A DNA stretch of 38,163 nucleotides from Leucobacter sp. (GTDB lineage: Bacteria; Actinomycetota; Actinomycetes; Actinomycetales; Microbacteriaceae). The stretch's first letter is position 1. Each line of letters starts with the position of its first letter. Shown piece after piece: positions 14,710 through 22,403 of the stretch. The position numbers and the translations under genes were made by a program. The notes beneath the pieces are model-generated. The model was given only the letters and a program-made list of their open reading frames with translations, ran no database searches and had not been told where the DNA came from. Location of the stretch: the NCBI GenBank assembly GCA_031178565.1, contig JAPSIU010000002.1, positions 1 through 38,163 on the forward strand, written 5' to 3'.

Positions 14710-15717
14710 CTAACCGGCCGGTGGGGCGGTGGAGGAGCGCACGACGAGCTCGGCGCGGTGCCGCACGTCGACGACTCCCCTCGGACCGGTGCCGCTCAAA
14801 CGGTTCACCATGAGCGCCGCGGCATCCTGTCCGATGCGGTCGACGGGCTGGGCCATCACCGTGAGCGGCGCCTCCAGCAGGCGGTAGAGCGTGTGGTCGT
14901 CGACGCCCATGACCGAGATGTCGCGGGGCACGGCGAGGCCTGCCTCCCGCACCGCGTAGAGCGCCGCCTCCGTCATGAGCGAGTCGAACGCGATCAGCGC
15001 CGTCGGACGGGACCGCTCCTCCGCGAGGACTGCGCGGACGCATGACTCGGCCTCGGCCGGGTCGGTTCCCGCACGCACCATGAGTGCCTCGCAGCCGGCC
15101 TCCCGCAGTGCCTCCACAGCGCCCCTCGTACGGTCGGGCGACGAAGCGATATCCTCCGAATCGAAGACGAGACCGACCCGGCGGTGACCGAGGCCGATGA
15201 AGTAGCGGGCGGCGTCGCCCCCGAGCGCGTAGTTGTCGACGGTGATCGAATCGATGCCGTCCGAGGCCAGCGAGCGATCGATCGCGACCACGGCGACACC
15301 GCTCTCGTTCAGACGACGGAGGTGCTCGTGCATGTCGCGATGCGCGGACGCTACGATGAGCCCGGGACTCATCCTGGCCCGCATGCCCTCGATGATGCGG
15401 CGCTCCCGTTCGACATCCTCGTACGAACTCGAGACCGCCAGCAGGTATCCCGCATCCTCCAGCGCGTCCGAGAGCCGGTGGGCGATCGTCGCGAAGAACG
15501 GGAGCTCGAGGTTCCCCGGCAAGAACGTGACCGTCCGCGTCACGCCGGCTCGCAGCGCTTGCGCGATGTAGTTCGTCTCGTAGCCCAGCTTCTCGGCCGC
15601 CCTCGCCACGCGCTCACGGGCGGCGGCGCTCGTCGAGCCGTAGCCGTTCAGCGCCCTCGCCGCGGTGGCTTGGGAGACTCCGGCTTCCGCCGCCACCTCC
15701 CTGATCGTGATGGGCAC
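14710..15717 (-). CDS. LacI-family transcriptional regulator
   Basis: A 335-residue LacI/PurR-type regulator. The N-terminal helix-turn-helix is ITIREVAAEAGVSQATAARA, continuing LNGYG (residues 3-27), and a hinge helix region follows (YIAQALRAG). The effector domain (about 60-335) belongs to the periplasmic-binding-like fold with VMGVDDHTLYRLLEAPLTVM near residue 290. It starts at GTG 15717, overlapping the TAG stop of the upstream epimerase by one base (TAGTG). It is therefore the last gene of the frlD operon and would be autoregulated through operator 3. Three TGATAACGTTATCA-like palindromes in this block are its most probable targets, by proximity and by the LacI-typical central CG. The effector is unknown; a sugar phosphate or Amadori compound fits the context. 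Confidence 0.92.
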   Translation of the reverse strand: MPITIREVAAEAGVSQATAARALNGYGSTSAAARERVARAAEKLGYETNYIAQALRAGVTRTVTFLPGNLELPFFATIAHRLSDALEDAGYLLAVSSSYEDVERERRIIEGMRARMSPGLIVASAHRDMHEHLRRLNESGVAVVAIDRSLASDGIDSITVDNYALGGDAARYFIGLGHRRVGLVFDSEDIASSPDRTRGAVEALREAGCEALMVRAGTDPAEAESCVRAVLAEERSRPTALIAFDSLMTEAALYAVREAGLAVPRDISVMGVDDHTLYRLLEAPLTVMAQPVDRIGQDAAALMVNRLSGTGPRGVVDVRHRAELVVRSSTAPPAG

Positions 15718-16568
15718 TACCCGGCCCGAGCCGCGTCGACGCGCGCGAACGCATCGCGGATCGCGGAGAGGTTCCGGGTATGAGCGGCGGTCGGATCGTA
15801 CGAGTAGTCCGCGCCGAAGATCTCAGCAGTCATAAGGCCGTCATACCCGACTTCGCGCAGTTCCGTCAAATACCGTTCGAGCGGGAGCTCGCCGTCTCCC
15901 CAGGCGAGGTGCCCGCTCGGCTTGCCGTCGACGAGGTGGACATGCCAGACACGATCGCCGAAGCGCGCGAAGTAGTCGGGGATCGCCTCTCCCGAAGTCG
16001 CCATGGCGACCGTGTCGAGTGCGATTCCCAGGTTGGGCGCGTCAGCGGCGTCGAAGAGGTTTCCCAACTGCTCGAGTCCGACGTCGAGGTTCGATTCGCG
16101 GCGCTGGAGTCCCTCGAGCACGCATCGGAGTCCGAGAGCTTCGGCGTACTCCGCGATCTCGTGGATCCGCTCGGCCGAGCGCTCGCGTGCGGCCTCGATC
16201 GGTTCTCCTTCCCAGCCCCATCCGCCGGTGAGGAACAGGAGGTCGCCCTCGAGTTCCGCGCACAGCTCGGCGGCATTGCGGAACATCCGTGTGGTGTGCT
16301 CCACGATCACCGGATCGTCCGATGCGACGTTCACGGGGTACATGATCTGCTCGGGGGTGACGCAGTAGAGGCGCAACTCGCGCGCGTCGAGCTCCTGCCG
16401 GAGGCGGCGAACCGACGGCACGGTCAACTGGAAGAGGTCGATGTGCTGGGACACCCCCCAGAGCTCGAGCTCCCTGCGCTCGAGGACCGCCATGTCGTCG
16501 AGCCAGCGCGTGAGCGGAACCCTGTGGTAGGCGAAGTTGGTTCCGGTGATCGAATCGATCGACAGCAT
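15717..16568 (-). CDS. frlC: FrlC-like sugar isomerase/epimerase
   Basis: A 283-residue TIM-barrel of the xylose-isomerase-like (AP endonuclease 2) superfamily. The closest recognised match is E. coli FrlC, which interconverts fructoselysine and psicoselysine. Shared features include CVTPEQIMYPVNVASDD (about 74-90; compare the family's Y-T-P-E ... Y-P motif). The metal-binding Glu lies in CVLEGLQRRESNL (about 149-161), His in VWHVHLVDG (about 213-221), and a C-terminal MTAEIFGADYSYDP segment supplies the last Glu. ATG 16568 has GAGAGGA upstream; the longer frame to 16709 overlaps the preceding gene and is rejected. It lies between the FAD oxidoreductase (28-nt gap) and lacI (1-nt overlap). 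Hydroxypyruvate isomerase-type activity is an alternative, but the frlD/frlB context favours a FrlC role. Confidence 0.75.
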   Translation of the reverse strand: MLSIDSITGTNFAYHRVPLTRWLDDMAVLERRELELWGVSQHIDLFQLTVPSVRRLRQELDARELRLYCVTPEQIMYPVNVASDDPVIVEHTTRMFRNAAELCAELEGDLLFLTGGWGWEGEPIEAARERSAERIHEIAEYAEALGLRCVLEGLQRRESNLDVGLEQLGNLFDAADAPNLGIALDTVAMATSGEAIPDYFARFGDRVWHVHLVDGKPSGHLAWGDGELPLERYLTELREVGYDGLMTAEIFGADYSYDPTAAHTRNLSAIRDAFARVDAARAG

Positions 16569-16596
16569 GACAGTCCTCTCGTGTTCGGTTCTCCCA

Positions 16597-18057
16597 CTAC
16601 GGCTTCGGCGGTACGTACTCGTCGCCCGGGCCCCGATACCGGGGCATGAGCGCGATGAGGGATCGGGTGACCCATCCGATGCGCCGGTTCGTCCGCTCCC
16701 GGACGACACGTCGGATCACGGCTCGGCGCACGATGCGCGCTCCGATGTAGCGAAGGGGTTCGGGGAAGATCTTCGTGATGCGGCCCTTCTGATCCGCGAG
16801 AGGGCTGCGCGACCATTCGTCATCGACGTCGAGCAGCTTCGCGGCGAGCATCCTCGCCACGACCGGGATCTGCGCGAGCGCCGTACCGGTCCATCCGACG
16901 CAGTACAGCACATTCGGCGCCTCCTCCAGCGCCTCGATGATCGGCAGATGGGTGGCGGAGATGTCGATCGGCCCGACCCACGCGTAGTCGATCGCGGCGT
17001 CGCGCGTTTCCGGATACATCCGGTGCAGCTCGGCCGTCACCTCGACCTCGAGCCGGGGGTTGCGGTTGGTCCGGCGCTCCAGGCAGTCCTTGAAGATCGG
17101 CAGGCCGCTGCCCTGCCCGAGAAGCAATCGGTCATCGACGGTGCGCTGCAGATAGAGCACCTGCATCTGGCTGTCGCTGATCGCGCGGCCGGGGCGGAGC
17201 CCGACCTCGTCCAGCACCTCCGGGATCGGCCGCGTCACGACCACCTGTCCGTCCACCGCGTACATCACCCGGTTGATCTGAGGAATCGAGCCGGCCCAGG
17301 CGTTCGAGGCGATGAGCACACGATCCGCGACGACGCTTCCGTCCGGAGTGCGCAGCTCGGCCGCGACGCCTCCGGTGACGAGCTCGGTCACCGGACTGCG
17401 CTCGTAGATCCGCACCCCTCGGGCGAGGAGGTCGTCGCGCATGCTCGCGACCAGCTTGTACGGGTGCATCGTGCCCGAGTGCGGCTCGAGCACGCCTTCG
17501 CGACTCGTCGCCGCAGCGGTGGCCTCCCTCGCAGAGGCCCCTTCGATCCACTCGTACGGATGATCGCCGAGAGCATCGAGTTCCCGGATCGTGTCACGCC
17601 ATCCGCCGTCGTGCGCCGGCGCGACGGAGACGTTCACGAAGCCCTCGAGCCGGAGATCCATGTCGAGTCGACCGCTGCGCTGGAGCTCCTCCAACTCGCT
17701 GATCGCGTCGTCGGTCGCTCGCGCGAGACGCAGAGCCTCGTCCCGCCCGACGACCGCGCGGAGGAAATCCAGGCTGCCGAACCAGGTGTGCACCTGGCCG
17801 CCGTTCCGACCCGAAGCGCCCGAGCCGCAGAAGTCGGCTTCGAGGATCGCGATGTCCGCTTCGGGGTCGAGTTCCAACATTCGCCAAGCGGTCCACAGGC
17901 CGGTGAGTCCGCCCCCGATGATCGCGACCCGTGCCCGATGATCGCCGCTCAGCGCAGGCAGGTACGGCTCGTCGCGGTCCCTCACCGACTGGATCCAGTA
18001 GGACCGCTCGTCCGATCCTGCCGATACCGGGCGCCTCATCCGATACGTTCGTGTCAT
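16597..18057 (-). CDS. FAD-dependent amine/amino acid oxidoreductase (DAO fold)
   Basis: A 486-residue flavoprotein of the DAO family. The FAD dinucleotide-binding site is VAIIGGGLTGLWTAW (about 44-58). The GSGASGRNGGQVH segment (about 79-91) is typical of the PuuB/ordL subgroup, whose best known member oxidises gamma-glutamylputrescine. Near the C-terminus YAWVGPIDISATHLPIIEAL and a later CVGWTGTALAQIP complete the flavin site. A basic, Arg-rich tail of about 70 residues follows the domain. The reaction is probably oxidation of a C-N bond, giving an aldehyde plus amine or ammonia. In this operon it could act on a glycated amine or on the amine released by the deglycase, with the aldehyde dehydrogenase next in line (inference). 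The start is 3 nt after the frlD stop, so co-expression is clear. Confidence 0.82.
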   Translation of the reverse strand: MTRTYRMRRPVSAGSDERSYWIQSVRDRDEPYLPALSGDHRARVAIIGGGLTGLWTAWRMLELDPEADIAILEADFCGSGASGRNGGQVHTWFGSLDFLRAVVGRDEALRLARATDDAISELEELQRSGRLDMDLRLEGFVNVSVAPAHDGGWRDTIRELDALGDHPYEWIEGASAREATAAATSREGVLEPHSGTMHPYKLVASMRDDLLARGVRIYERSPVTELVTGGVAAELRTPDGSVVADRVLIASNAWAGSIPQINRVMYAVDGQVVVTRPIPEVLDEVGLRPGRAISDSQMQVLYLQRTVDDRLLLGQGSGLPIFKDCLERRTNRNPRLEVEVTAELHRMYPETRDAAIDYAWVGPIDISATHLPIIEALEEAPNVLYCVGWTGTALAQIPVVARMLAAKLLDVDDEWSRSPLADQKGRITKIFPEPLRYIGARIVRRAVIRRVVRERTNRRIGWVTRSLIALMPRYRGPGDEYVPPKP

Positions 18058-18060
18058 CGC

Positions 18061-18954
18061 CTATGCTCCGTTCTCTCGGCCGGCCGCAATACCCGCCGCA
18101 GGATAGCCGCGGGGGCGGAGGTAGTGCTCGTGGATCCACGGCAACGTGACGCGGGGCTCCTGCGGGAAGCCCCCGACGAAGCCGCAGGTGCGGGCCGCGC
18201 TCGCCGCCCCTTCCCGGAGCGCCGCCTCCAGACCCGCTCCGGCCGCGAGTTCCACGATGGTCGCCGCGATGAAGCTGTCTCCCGCCCCGCAGGTGTCGAC
18301 GACCTCGGTCGGCACCGCGGGCACGCGGAACTCCCCCTCGGGGCCGATCCCGATCGCTCCCTGCGCTCCGGAAGTGACGACCGCGCGTCGCGCGCCGTGG
18401 TCGAGCAGTTCCAGCGCCCGCTCCCGAGCCTCGTGCCGCCCCGCGGGCACCGATGCGAAGGCGACCGCGCAGCCGCCGAACCCCTCGACCGTCCCGAACG
18501 TGGATAGGTCGACGCTCACCGGGCAACCCTTCGCCATGAGGTCTCCCATGACGCCGTGGGAGAGGCCGGGAGCCTGCACGTGAACCCACTCCGCTCCGGA
18601 CGCGTCGCTCAGAACAGCGTCTCCGGGCTGCCACGCGGCTCCCACACCGAACTCTTCGAAGGCGAAGAGACGGTCGCCGTCGCGCATCTCGATGAGCGTG
18701 ACCCCTGTGAGACCGGGTAGTCGCACGACGTCCGAAGGATCGAGGCCCTGCCGCTCGAGCTCATCGAGGACCAGATCTCCCGCCGGGTCGTCGCCCACGG
18801 CGCCGTAATAATGCGCGTCGAATCCCGAGCGCCGCCAGTTGACGGCCACATTCAGGGCATTGCCCCCGACGAAGGTGCGGTCCGAGTTCACGTAGACGTC
18901 CAGGCAATTGTCGCCCACCGCCAGGAGCCTCGTCTCACCTCTTCCTCGACCCAT
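18061..18954 (-). CDS. frlD: FrlD-like fructosamine 6-kinase (PfkB family)
   Basis: A 297-residue PfkB-family kinase. LLAVGDNCLDVYVNSDRTFV (about 9-28), followed by GGNALNVAV, parallels E. coli FrlD (G-D-N-C-V-D-I-Y then S-G-G-N-A-V-N-V-A-V). FrlD phosphorylates fructoselysine at C6 before FrlB cleavage. The catalytic VVDTCGAGDSFIAA motif at about 236-249 has the Asp base and anion hole, and the VSVDLSTFG and VAFASVPAG segments also match FrlD. The ATG at 18954 lies only 2 nt from operator 3, leaving no room for a ribosome binding site. The next in-frame start (GTG in AVGDN) would remove the first beta strand. A leaderless transcript is therefore likely, with TATCGT inside the operator as -10. 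It heads the frlD-oxidase-frlC-lacI operon and is divergent from a GntR regulator. Confidence 0.85.
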   Translation of the reverse strand: MGRGRGETRLLAVGDNCLDVYVNSDRTFVGGNALNVAVNWRRSGFDAHYYGAVGDDPAGDLVLDELERQGLDPSDVVRLPGLTGVTLIEMRDGDRLFAFEEFGVGAAWQPGDAVLSDASGAEWVHVQAPGLSHGVMGDLMAKGCPVSVDLSTFGTVEGFGGCAVAFASVPAGRHEARERALELLDHGARRAVVTSGAQGAIGIGPEGEFRVPAVPTEVVDTCGAGDSFIAATIVELAAGAGLEAALREGAASAARTCGFVGGFPQEPRVTLPWIHEHYLRPRGYPAAGIAAGRENGA

Positions 18955-18956
18955 GT

Positions 18957-18970
18957 TGATAACGATATCA
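18957..18970. promoter_or_regulatory. LacI-type operator 3 (abutting frlD)
   Basis: On the frlD strand TGATATCGTTATCA, one mismatch from TGATAACGTTATCA. It ends 2 nt before the frlD ATG. TATCGT within it sits 7 nt from the ATG and could be the -10 box, so repressor binding would block the promoter directly. Confidence 0.78.
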
Positions 18971-19014
18971 GACCTCTACGCCCCGCAGGCGGAAGTCGAT
19001 CGCGAACTGCGGAT

Positions 19015-19045
19015 TTGTCCCCTCTCGGTCCTCCGGGCCTAGAAT
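19015..19045 (+). promoter_or_regulatory. Candidate promoter of the GntR gene
   Basis: TTGTCC (19015-19020) and TAGAAT (19040-19045) are separated by 19 nt, about 70 nt before the GntR start codon. The spacing is slightly long. Confidence 0.35.
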
Positions 19046-19117
19046 GGCGGAGCGTCGGAAGACCTCACCCGGCGTCGACTTCCGACGCGGGCGATCCAGA
19101 CACGAAGGTGGGATGCG

Positions 19118-19867
19118 ATGAGCCCGCAGAAGCCCGCTCGCGAGGGCTCGCGCAAGAGATCGTCGGTCAAGGCCGTGCGCGCCTTCGTGCTCGAGACGAT
19201 CCGGGAACGTGGGCTGCAGGCCGGCGACCGCCTCAACACCGAGGCCGAACTCACCGAGAGGTCGGGAGCGTCGCGCTCCACCGTGCGGGATGCCCTGAAG
19301 AGCCTTGAGCACGAGGGGGTCATCGGCTCAGTGCACGGTCACGGCTGGTTCGTCTCGGCGATCGGCTCCCTGCATGTCGAGCGTCCCGTCACCAGGTACG
19401 AGAGCATCACGGAGATGCTCGATGCGCGTGGTTTCGAGGTCACGAGCGCCGTACTCGGCGTCGAGGAATCGCAAGCGGCCGAGCACGAGGCGCACGCGCT
19501 CGGGATCCCCCCAGGGACACCCGTGATCAGGCTCACCCGCATCCGCTACGGCGACGGGGAACCCATGGTCCTGAGCCTCAACGTGATTCTCCGCGACGCG
19601 CTGCCAGGCCCACTCAATCATCGTGACTGGAGCGGCTCGCTGACCGTGGCTCTCGAGGCGCACGGTCACTTCATCAATTCGTCCGCCGCCACCATCACGG
19701 CCGCAGATCTGCCCGCCGACATCGAGCAGCGGTACAACCTGGAGAGCCTCGGACCGTGGCTGCTCGTGCAGGAGACGTGCTTGTCCCGAGCGGGAACGCG
19801 CACCATCTACGCCGAAGAGTACTGCCGGGGCTCCGAGATCGGCTTCAGCGTGCTGCGTCGCCGCTGA
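19118..19867 (+). CDS. GntR/UTRA (HutC-type) regulator, copy 1
   Basis: A 249-residue regulator with an N-terminal winged helix (about residues 15-80; LNTEAELTERSGASRSTVRD is the GntR helix-turn-helix). A C-terminal UTRA ligand-binding domain (about 95-245) contains GIPPGTPVIRLTRIRYGDGE and ends YAEEYCRGSEIGFSVLRRR. UTRA regulators usually bind sugar phosphates or related metabolites; E. coli FrlR, controller of the frl operon, belongs to this class. The gene is divergent from frlD and upstream of block B. It is strikingly similar to the regulator at 25319-26056, sharing the segment SAIGSL-x-VERPVT-x-YESIT. A GAAGGTGGGA ribosome binding site precedes ATG 19118. A strong terminator follows the gene, so it is transcribed alone. 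Confidence 0.9.
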   Translation: MSPQKPAREGSRKRSSVKAVRAFVLETIRERGLQAGDRLNTEAELTERSGASRSTVRDALKSLEHEGVIGSVHGHGWFVSAIGSLHVERPVTRYESITEMLDARGFEVTSAVLGVEESQAAEHEAHALGIPPGTPVIRLTRIRYGDGEPMVLSLNVILRDALPGPLNHRDWSGSLTVALEAHGHFINSSAATITAADLPADIEQRYNLESLGPWLLVQETCLSRAGTRTIYAEEYCRGSEIGFSVLRRR

Positions 19868-19901
19868 GGACCGCTCGCGCGCTCACCGGACACGAGAAGC
19901 G

Positions 19902-19929
19902 AAGCGGCCTCCCCGCGGGGAGGCCGCTT
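19902..19929 (+). terminator. Strong hairpin terminator after the GntR gene
   Basis: AAGCGGCCTCCCCG (19902-19915) and CGGGGAGGCCGCTT (19916-19929) form a perfect 14-bp dyad ending in TTT, 35 nt after the stop. It separates the regulator from block B. Confidence 0.88.
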
Positions 19930-19958
19930 TCCGATGCCTCGACCACGCCGAATCCCTC

Positions 19959-19987
19959 TTGACGGTATTGAATTCATACAATAGCGT
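19959..19987 (+). promoter_or_regulatory. Block B promoter with embedded inverted repeat
   Basis: TTGACG (19959-19964) and TAGCGT (19982-19987) are spaced by 17 nt. The inverted repeat TATTG...CAATA at 19966-19983 fills the spacer, the usual place for a repressor site. TTGTAT on the minus strand occurs in it and again at 19998-20003, as at the frlB promoter. It lies about 100 nt upstream of the PfkB start. The region is AT-rich compared with its surroundings. Confidence 0.5.
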
Positions 19988-20084
19988 GTGAAAACATACA
20001 ACTCATCGGTGTTCACATCTGCAGGGTCGCGGCCCATGGTCCCGCACCTCGGCGCGATGGGATGCCCGACGGAGAGGACTCGCT

Positions 20085-21071
20085 GTGGAGGCTGCCCGCG
20101 GAGCTGGGGTGCGCGTGATCGGCAATCTCAATACCGATCTGTTGATCCGCGGAGCGGACGCCCTTCCCCTCTGGGGTCAGGAAGTGATCGGCCGCGAGCA
20201 CCGCTTCTTCCCGTCGGGGCAGGCGGGCTACCTCGCACTCGGTCTCGCCGCGCTCGGCACGCCCGTGTCCGTCGTGGGGGTCGTCGGCGACGATGCCGAG
20301 GGACTCCGGATCGTGGGCGCCCTGCGGGAGAGCGGCGCCGATGTCGATGGGATCGATCTCCTCAGCGGCGAGCAGACCGGACTCACGGTCGCCCTCGTCC
20401 GGGCGGACGGCGAGCGAGCCTTCGCATCGAGCCTCGGGTGCTCGGCCCGCCTCACGGCGGGCATCATCCGCGACGCGACCCGGCGAACCCCGGGCAGGGG
20501 CACCGTCGCCCTCGTCGGGCTGTTCATGACCTCCGGCGTAGACCTCGATGAGGCGCGCGAGTACCTCGCATCGCATCGCCGAGACGGCGGGTTCACCGTG
20601 GTCGACACTGGCTGGGATCCGGCCGGATGGACGGCGGGGACGCTCGCGAAGGTGCGGGACCTGCTCGCAGAGGTCGACCTCTTCCTCCCAAACCTCGACG
20701 AGGCCGAGGCCATCACCGGGGAGACGTCGCCGGAGGCCGCGATCGAGGCGCTCCGCACGCTCTGCCCCGGCAGCATCGTGGTCAAGTGCGGGTCCGACGG
20801 CAGCGTCGCGTGGCACGACGGTGCGATGCTGCGGCACGGCGCCTTCGCCACGCGCGTCGTCGACGCGGTCGGCGCGGGAGACGCATTCGACGCCGGGCTC
20901 CTGTCGGCGCTGCACCGCGGTCTCGCGATGGACGCGGCGCTGACGTTCGCACACGCTGCCGCTTCGATCTACGTCTCGCGGGCGTCCGACCGCCATCCCA
21001 CCAGGGACGAGGTTGTGCGTCTGCTCGCCGAAAACCAGTCCGGAACAACAGAAGATGGAGACATTCAATGA
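20085..21071 (+). CDS. PfkB-family carbohydrate kinase
   Basis: A 328-residue ribokinase-like kinase that phosphorylates a sugar or sugar-like compound with ATP. Motifs: VIGNLNTDLL (about 10-19) and FPSGQAGYLALGLAALG (about 45-61), the G-G/N-equivalent substrate lid region. The C-terminal VVDAVGAGDAFDAGLLSAL (about 260-278) carries the anion-hole GAGD and catalytic Asp. A VVKCGSDGS ATP-site segment precedes it. It is clearly different from the FrlD-like kinase (the GGN motif is replaced by SGQAG), so it should use another substrate. GTG 20085 is preceded by GGAGAGG. The stop overlaps the next start by 4 nt (ATGA), placing it first in a six-gene operon with an ABC sugar importer. It is probably controlled by one of the two flanking GntR regulators. 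Confidence 0.88.
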   Translation: MEAARGAGVRVIGNLNTDLLIRGADALPLWGQEVIGREHRFFPSGQAGYLALGLAALGTPVSVVGVVGDDAEGLRIVGALRESGADVDGIDLLSGEQTGLTVALVRADGERAFASSLGCSARLTAGIIRDATRRTPGRGTVALVGLFMTSGVDLDEAREYLASHRRDGGFTVVDTGWDPAGWTAGTLAKVRDLLAEVDLFLPNLDEAEAITGETSPEAAIEALRTLCPGSIVVKCGSDGSVAWHDGAMLRHGAFATRVVDAVGAGDAFDAGLLSALHRGLAMDAALTFAHAAASIYVSRASDRHPTRDEVVRLLAENQSGTTEDGDIQ

Positions 21072-21928
21072 CGGTGATCGACTTCCGCACCTCCCCAGTT
21101 CAGGTGCAGGAGCTCTTCGACGGCGACCCGGGGTTGCGCGCCTCGGTGCGAGACATCTTCGGGTTCTACTGCTCGGCGCAACCGCTCGCGACGTACCTCG
21201 GGCAGCTGGACGAGGCGGGGATCGACAGCGCCGTGATGGTGGCGCTCGACTGCACGAGCGCGCACGGCGCCACCGTGGTTCGCAATGAGCAGCTCGCCGA
21301 GCTCGCCGGGCGGAGCGAACGCATCATCGGCTTCGCCTCCGTCGATCCCGGCCTGCCCGAAGCCCCGGACCGACTGCGCTCGGCCGTGCGCGACCTGGGT
21401 CTGCACGGGCTCAATCTCGACCCCGCGCTGCAGCACTTCGACCCGGCCGACGAACAGCGTGCCTTCCCGGTCTTCGCGGCGGCGGAGGAACTCCGCATCC
21501 CGATCGCGCTCGCCGTCGGGCACAACTGGGCACCGCTCGCCCGAACCGCGGCTGCGACCCCGCTCTCGGTCGAGCCCGCGATCCGCGCCTTCCCCGAAGC
21601 CGACTTCGTGCTCTCGCATCTGGGCTGGCCGTTCGTGCAGGAGGCGCTCGCACTCGCCATCAAGTACCCGAACGTGTTCCTCGACACCTCGGTGCTGTTC
21701 GGCGGCCGCCCCGAGTCGTCGCTCCGCCGTGTGCTCGAGGACCAGATCGGCCTCGACGTCGTCGAGGCGAGCCTGCGGGAGAAGCTCATCTTCGCCTCCG
21801 ACTACCCTCGCGTCGATCCCAAGCGCTTCGCCCGTGGGCTCCGCATGCTCGGTCTGCGGTCGCTCACCGAGCAGAAGATCTTCGGGCTCAACGCTCAAAC
21901 TCTGCTCAACAAGAAAGGCGCGCTGTGA
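21068..21928 (+). CDS. Amidohydrolase family 2 TIM-barrel protein lacking HxH
   Basis: A 286-residue protein of the amidohydrolase_2 (PF04909-type) superfamily. The C-terminal barrel features are present: FVLSHLGWPFVQEALALAIK (about 180-199) with His, and a later IFASDYPRVDPKRFARGLRM (about 240-259) containing the Asp of the active site. The N-terminal strand reads MTVIDFRTSPVQ, so the usual metal-binding H-x-H is absent and replaced by F-R-T. Members with IDFRT-type N-termini exist; whether they bind metal is not evident from sequence. Reactions in the family include hydrolysis, decarboxylation and lactone opening. It is embedded in the kinase-ABC operon with 4-nt overlaps on both sides, so it likely acts on the imported compound or its phosphorylated product. 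Confidence 0.8.
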   Translation: MTVIDFRTSPVQVQELFDGDPGLRASVRDIFGFYCSAQPLATYLGQLDEAGIDSAVMVALDCTSAHGATVVRNEQLAELAGRSERIIGFASVDPGLPEAPDRLRSAVRDLGLHGLNLDPALQHFDPADEQRAFPVFAAAEELRIPIALAVGHNWAPLARTAAATPLSVEPAIRAFPEADFVLSHLGWPFVQEALALAIKYPNVFLDTSVLFGGRPESSLRRVLEDQIGLDVVEASLREKLIFASDYPRVDPKRFARGLRMLGLRSLTEQKIFGLNAQTLLNKKGAL

Positions 21929-22356
21929 AATCAGAAGTCATCCGTCTCGGCATTCAGACCTCCCACGACACCGAGGTGATCGACATCACCGAACGCGTGA
22001 AGGAGGCAGCCCGCAGCACGGGCGTGCAGAACGGCATCGTCTACACGACCACGATGCACACCACGAGCGGCATCATGGTGAACGAGGGGCTGCCCGACGT
22101 CGAAACGGACATCCTCTCGATGCTGCAGCGCACCGCCCCCGAGATCGGCGACTACCGCCACGCCCGGTTCCTGCCGAGCGATGGCCAGATGGCGGTGAAC
22201 TCCTGCTCCCACCAGCGCAGTCATCTCACGGGGATGCAGGTCGCATTCCCGATCCAGGACGGGGAGATGGTAATGGGCGGCCGCCAGACCATCTACTTCG
22301 CCGAGTTCGACGGACCGCTCCACCGTGAGTTCATCGTCCACGTGATGGGCGAATGA
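21925..22356 (+). CDS. YjbQ / UPF0047 family protein
   Basis: A 143-residue YjbQ-like protein. Family marks: YTTTMHTTSGIMVNEG (about 41-56) with the conserved His-Thr-Thr and Asn-Glu; DYRHARFLPSDGQ (about 75-87); SHLTGMQVAFPIQDGEMVMG; and the C-terminal YFAEFDGPLHREFIVHVMGE. Some members have weak thiamine-phosphate synthase activity, but the physiological role is not settled. The usual 'GTWQ' near the end is GGRQ here and the 'AHL' is SHL, so it is a divergent member. It starts at GTG 21925, overlapping the amidohydrolase stop (GTGA). Its fixed place between an amidohydrolase and an ABC sugar importer suggests an enzymatic role on the same substrate (inference). Confidence 0.85.
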   Translation: MKSEVIRLGIQTSHDTEVIDITERVKEAARSTGVQNGIVYTTTMHTTSGIMVNEGLPDVETDILSMLQRTAPEIGDYRHARFLPSDGQMAVNSCSHQRSHLTGMQVAFPIQDGEMVMGGRQTIYFAEFDGPLHREFIVHVMGE

Positions 22357-22403
22357 CCCGCCCCTCCCCCGGTGCAACGCCGCACTGACAGAAGGAGATC
22401 CGA

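Noticed and set aside
16597..18057. Calling the FAD oxidoreductase a true fructosyl-amino acid oxidase (amadoriase)
   Set aside because: The SGRNGGQ segment fits the PuuB-like subgroup better; Amadori substrate is possible from context only.
18061..21071. Treating the two PfkB kinases as duplicates of one another
   Set aside because: Their substrate motifs differ (GGNALNV versus SGQAGYL) and only generic PfkB features are shared.
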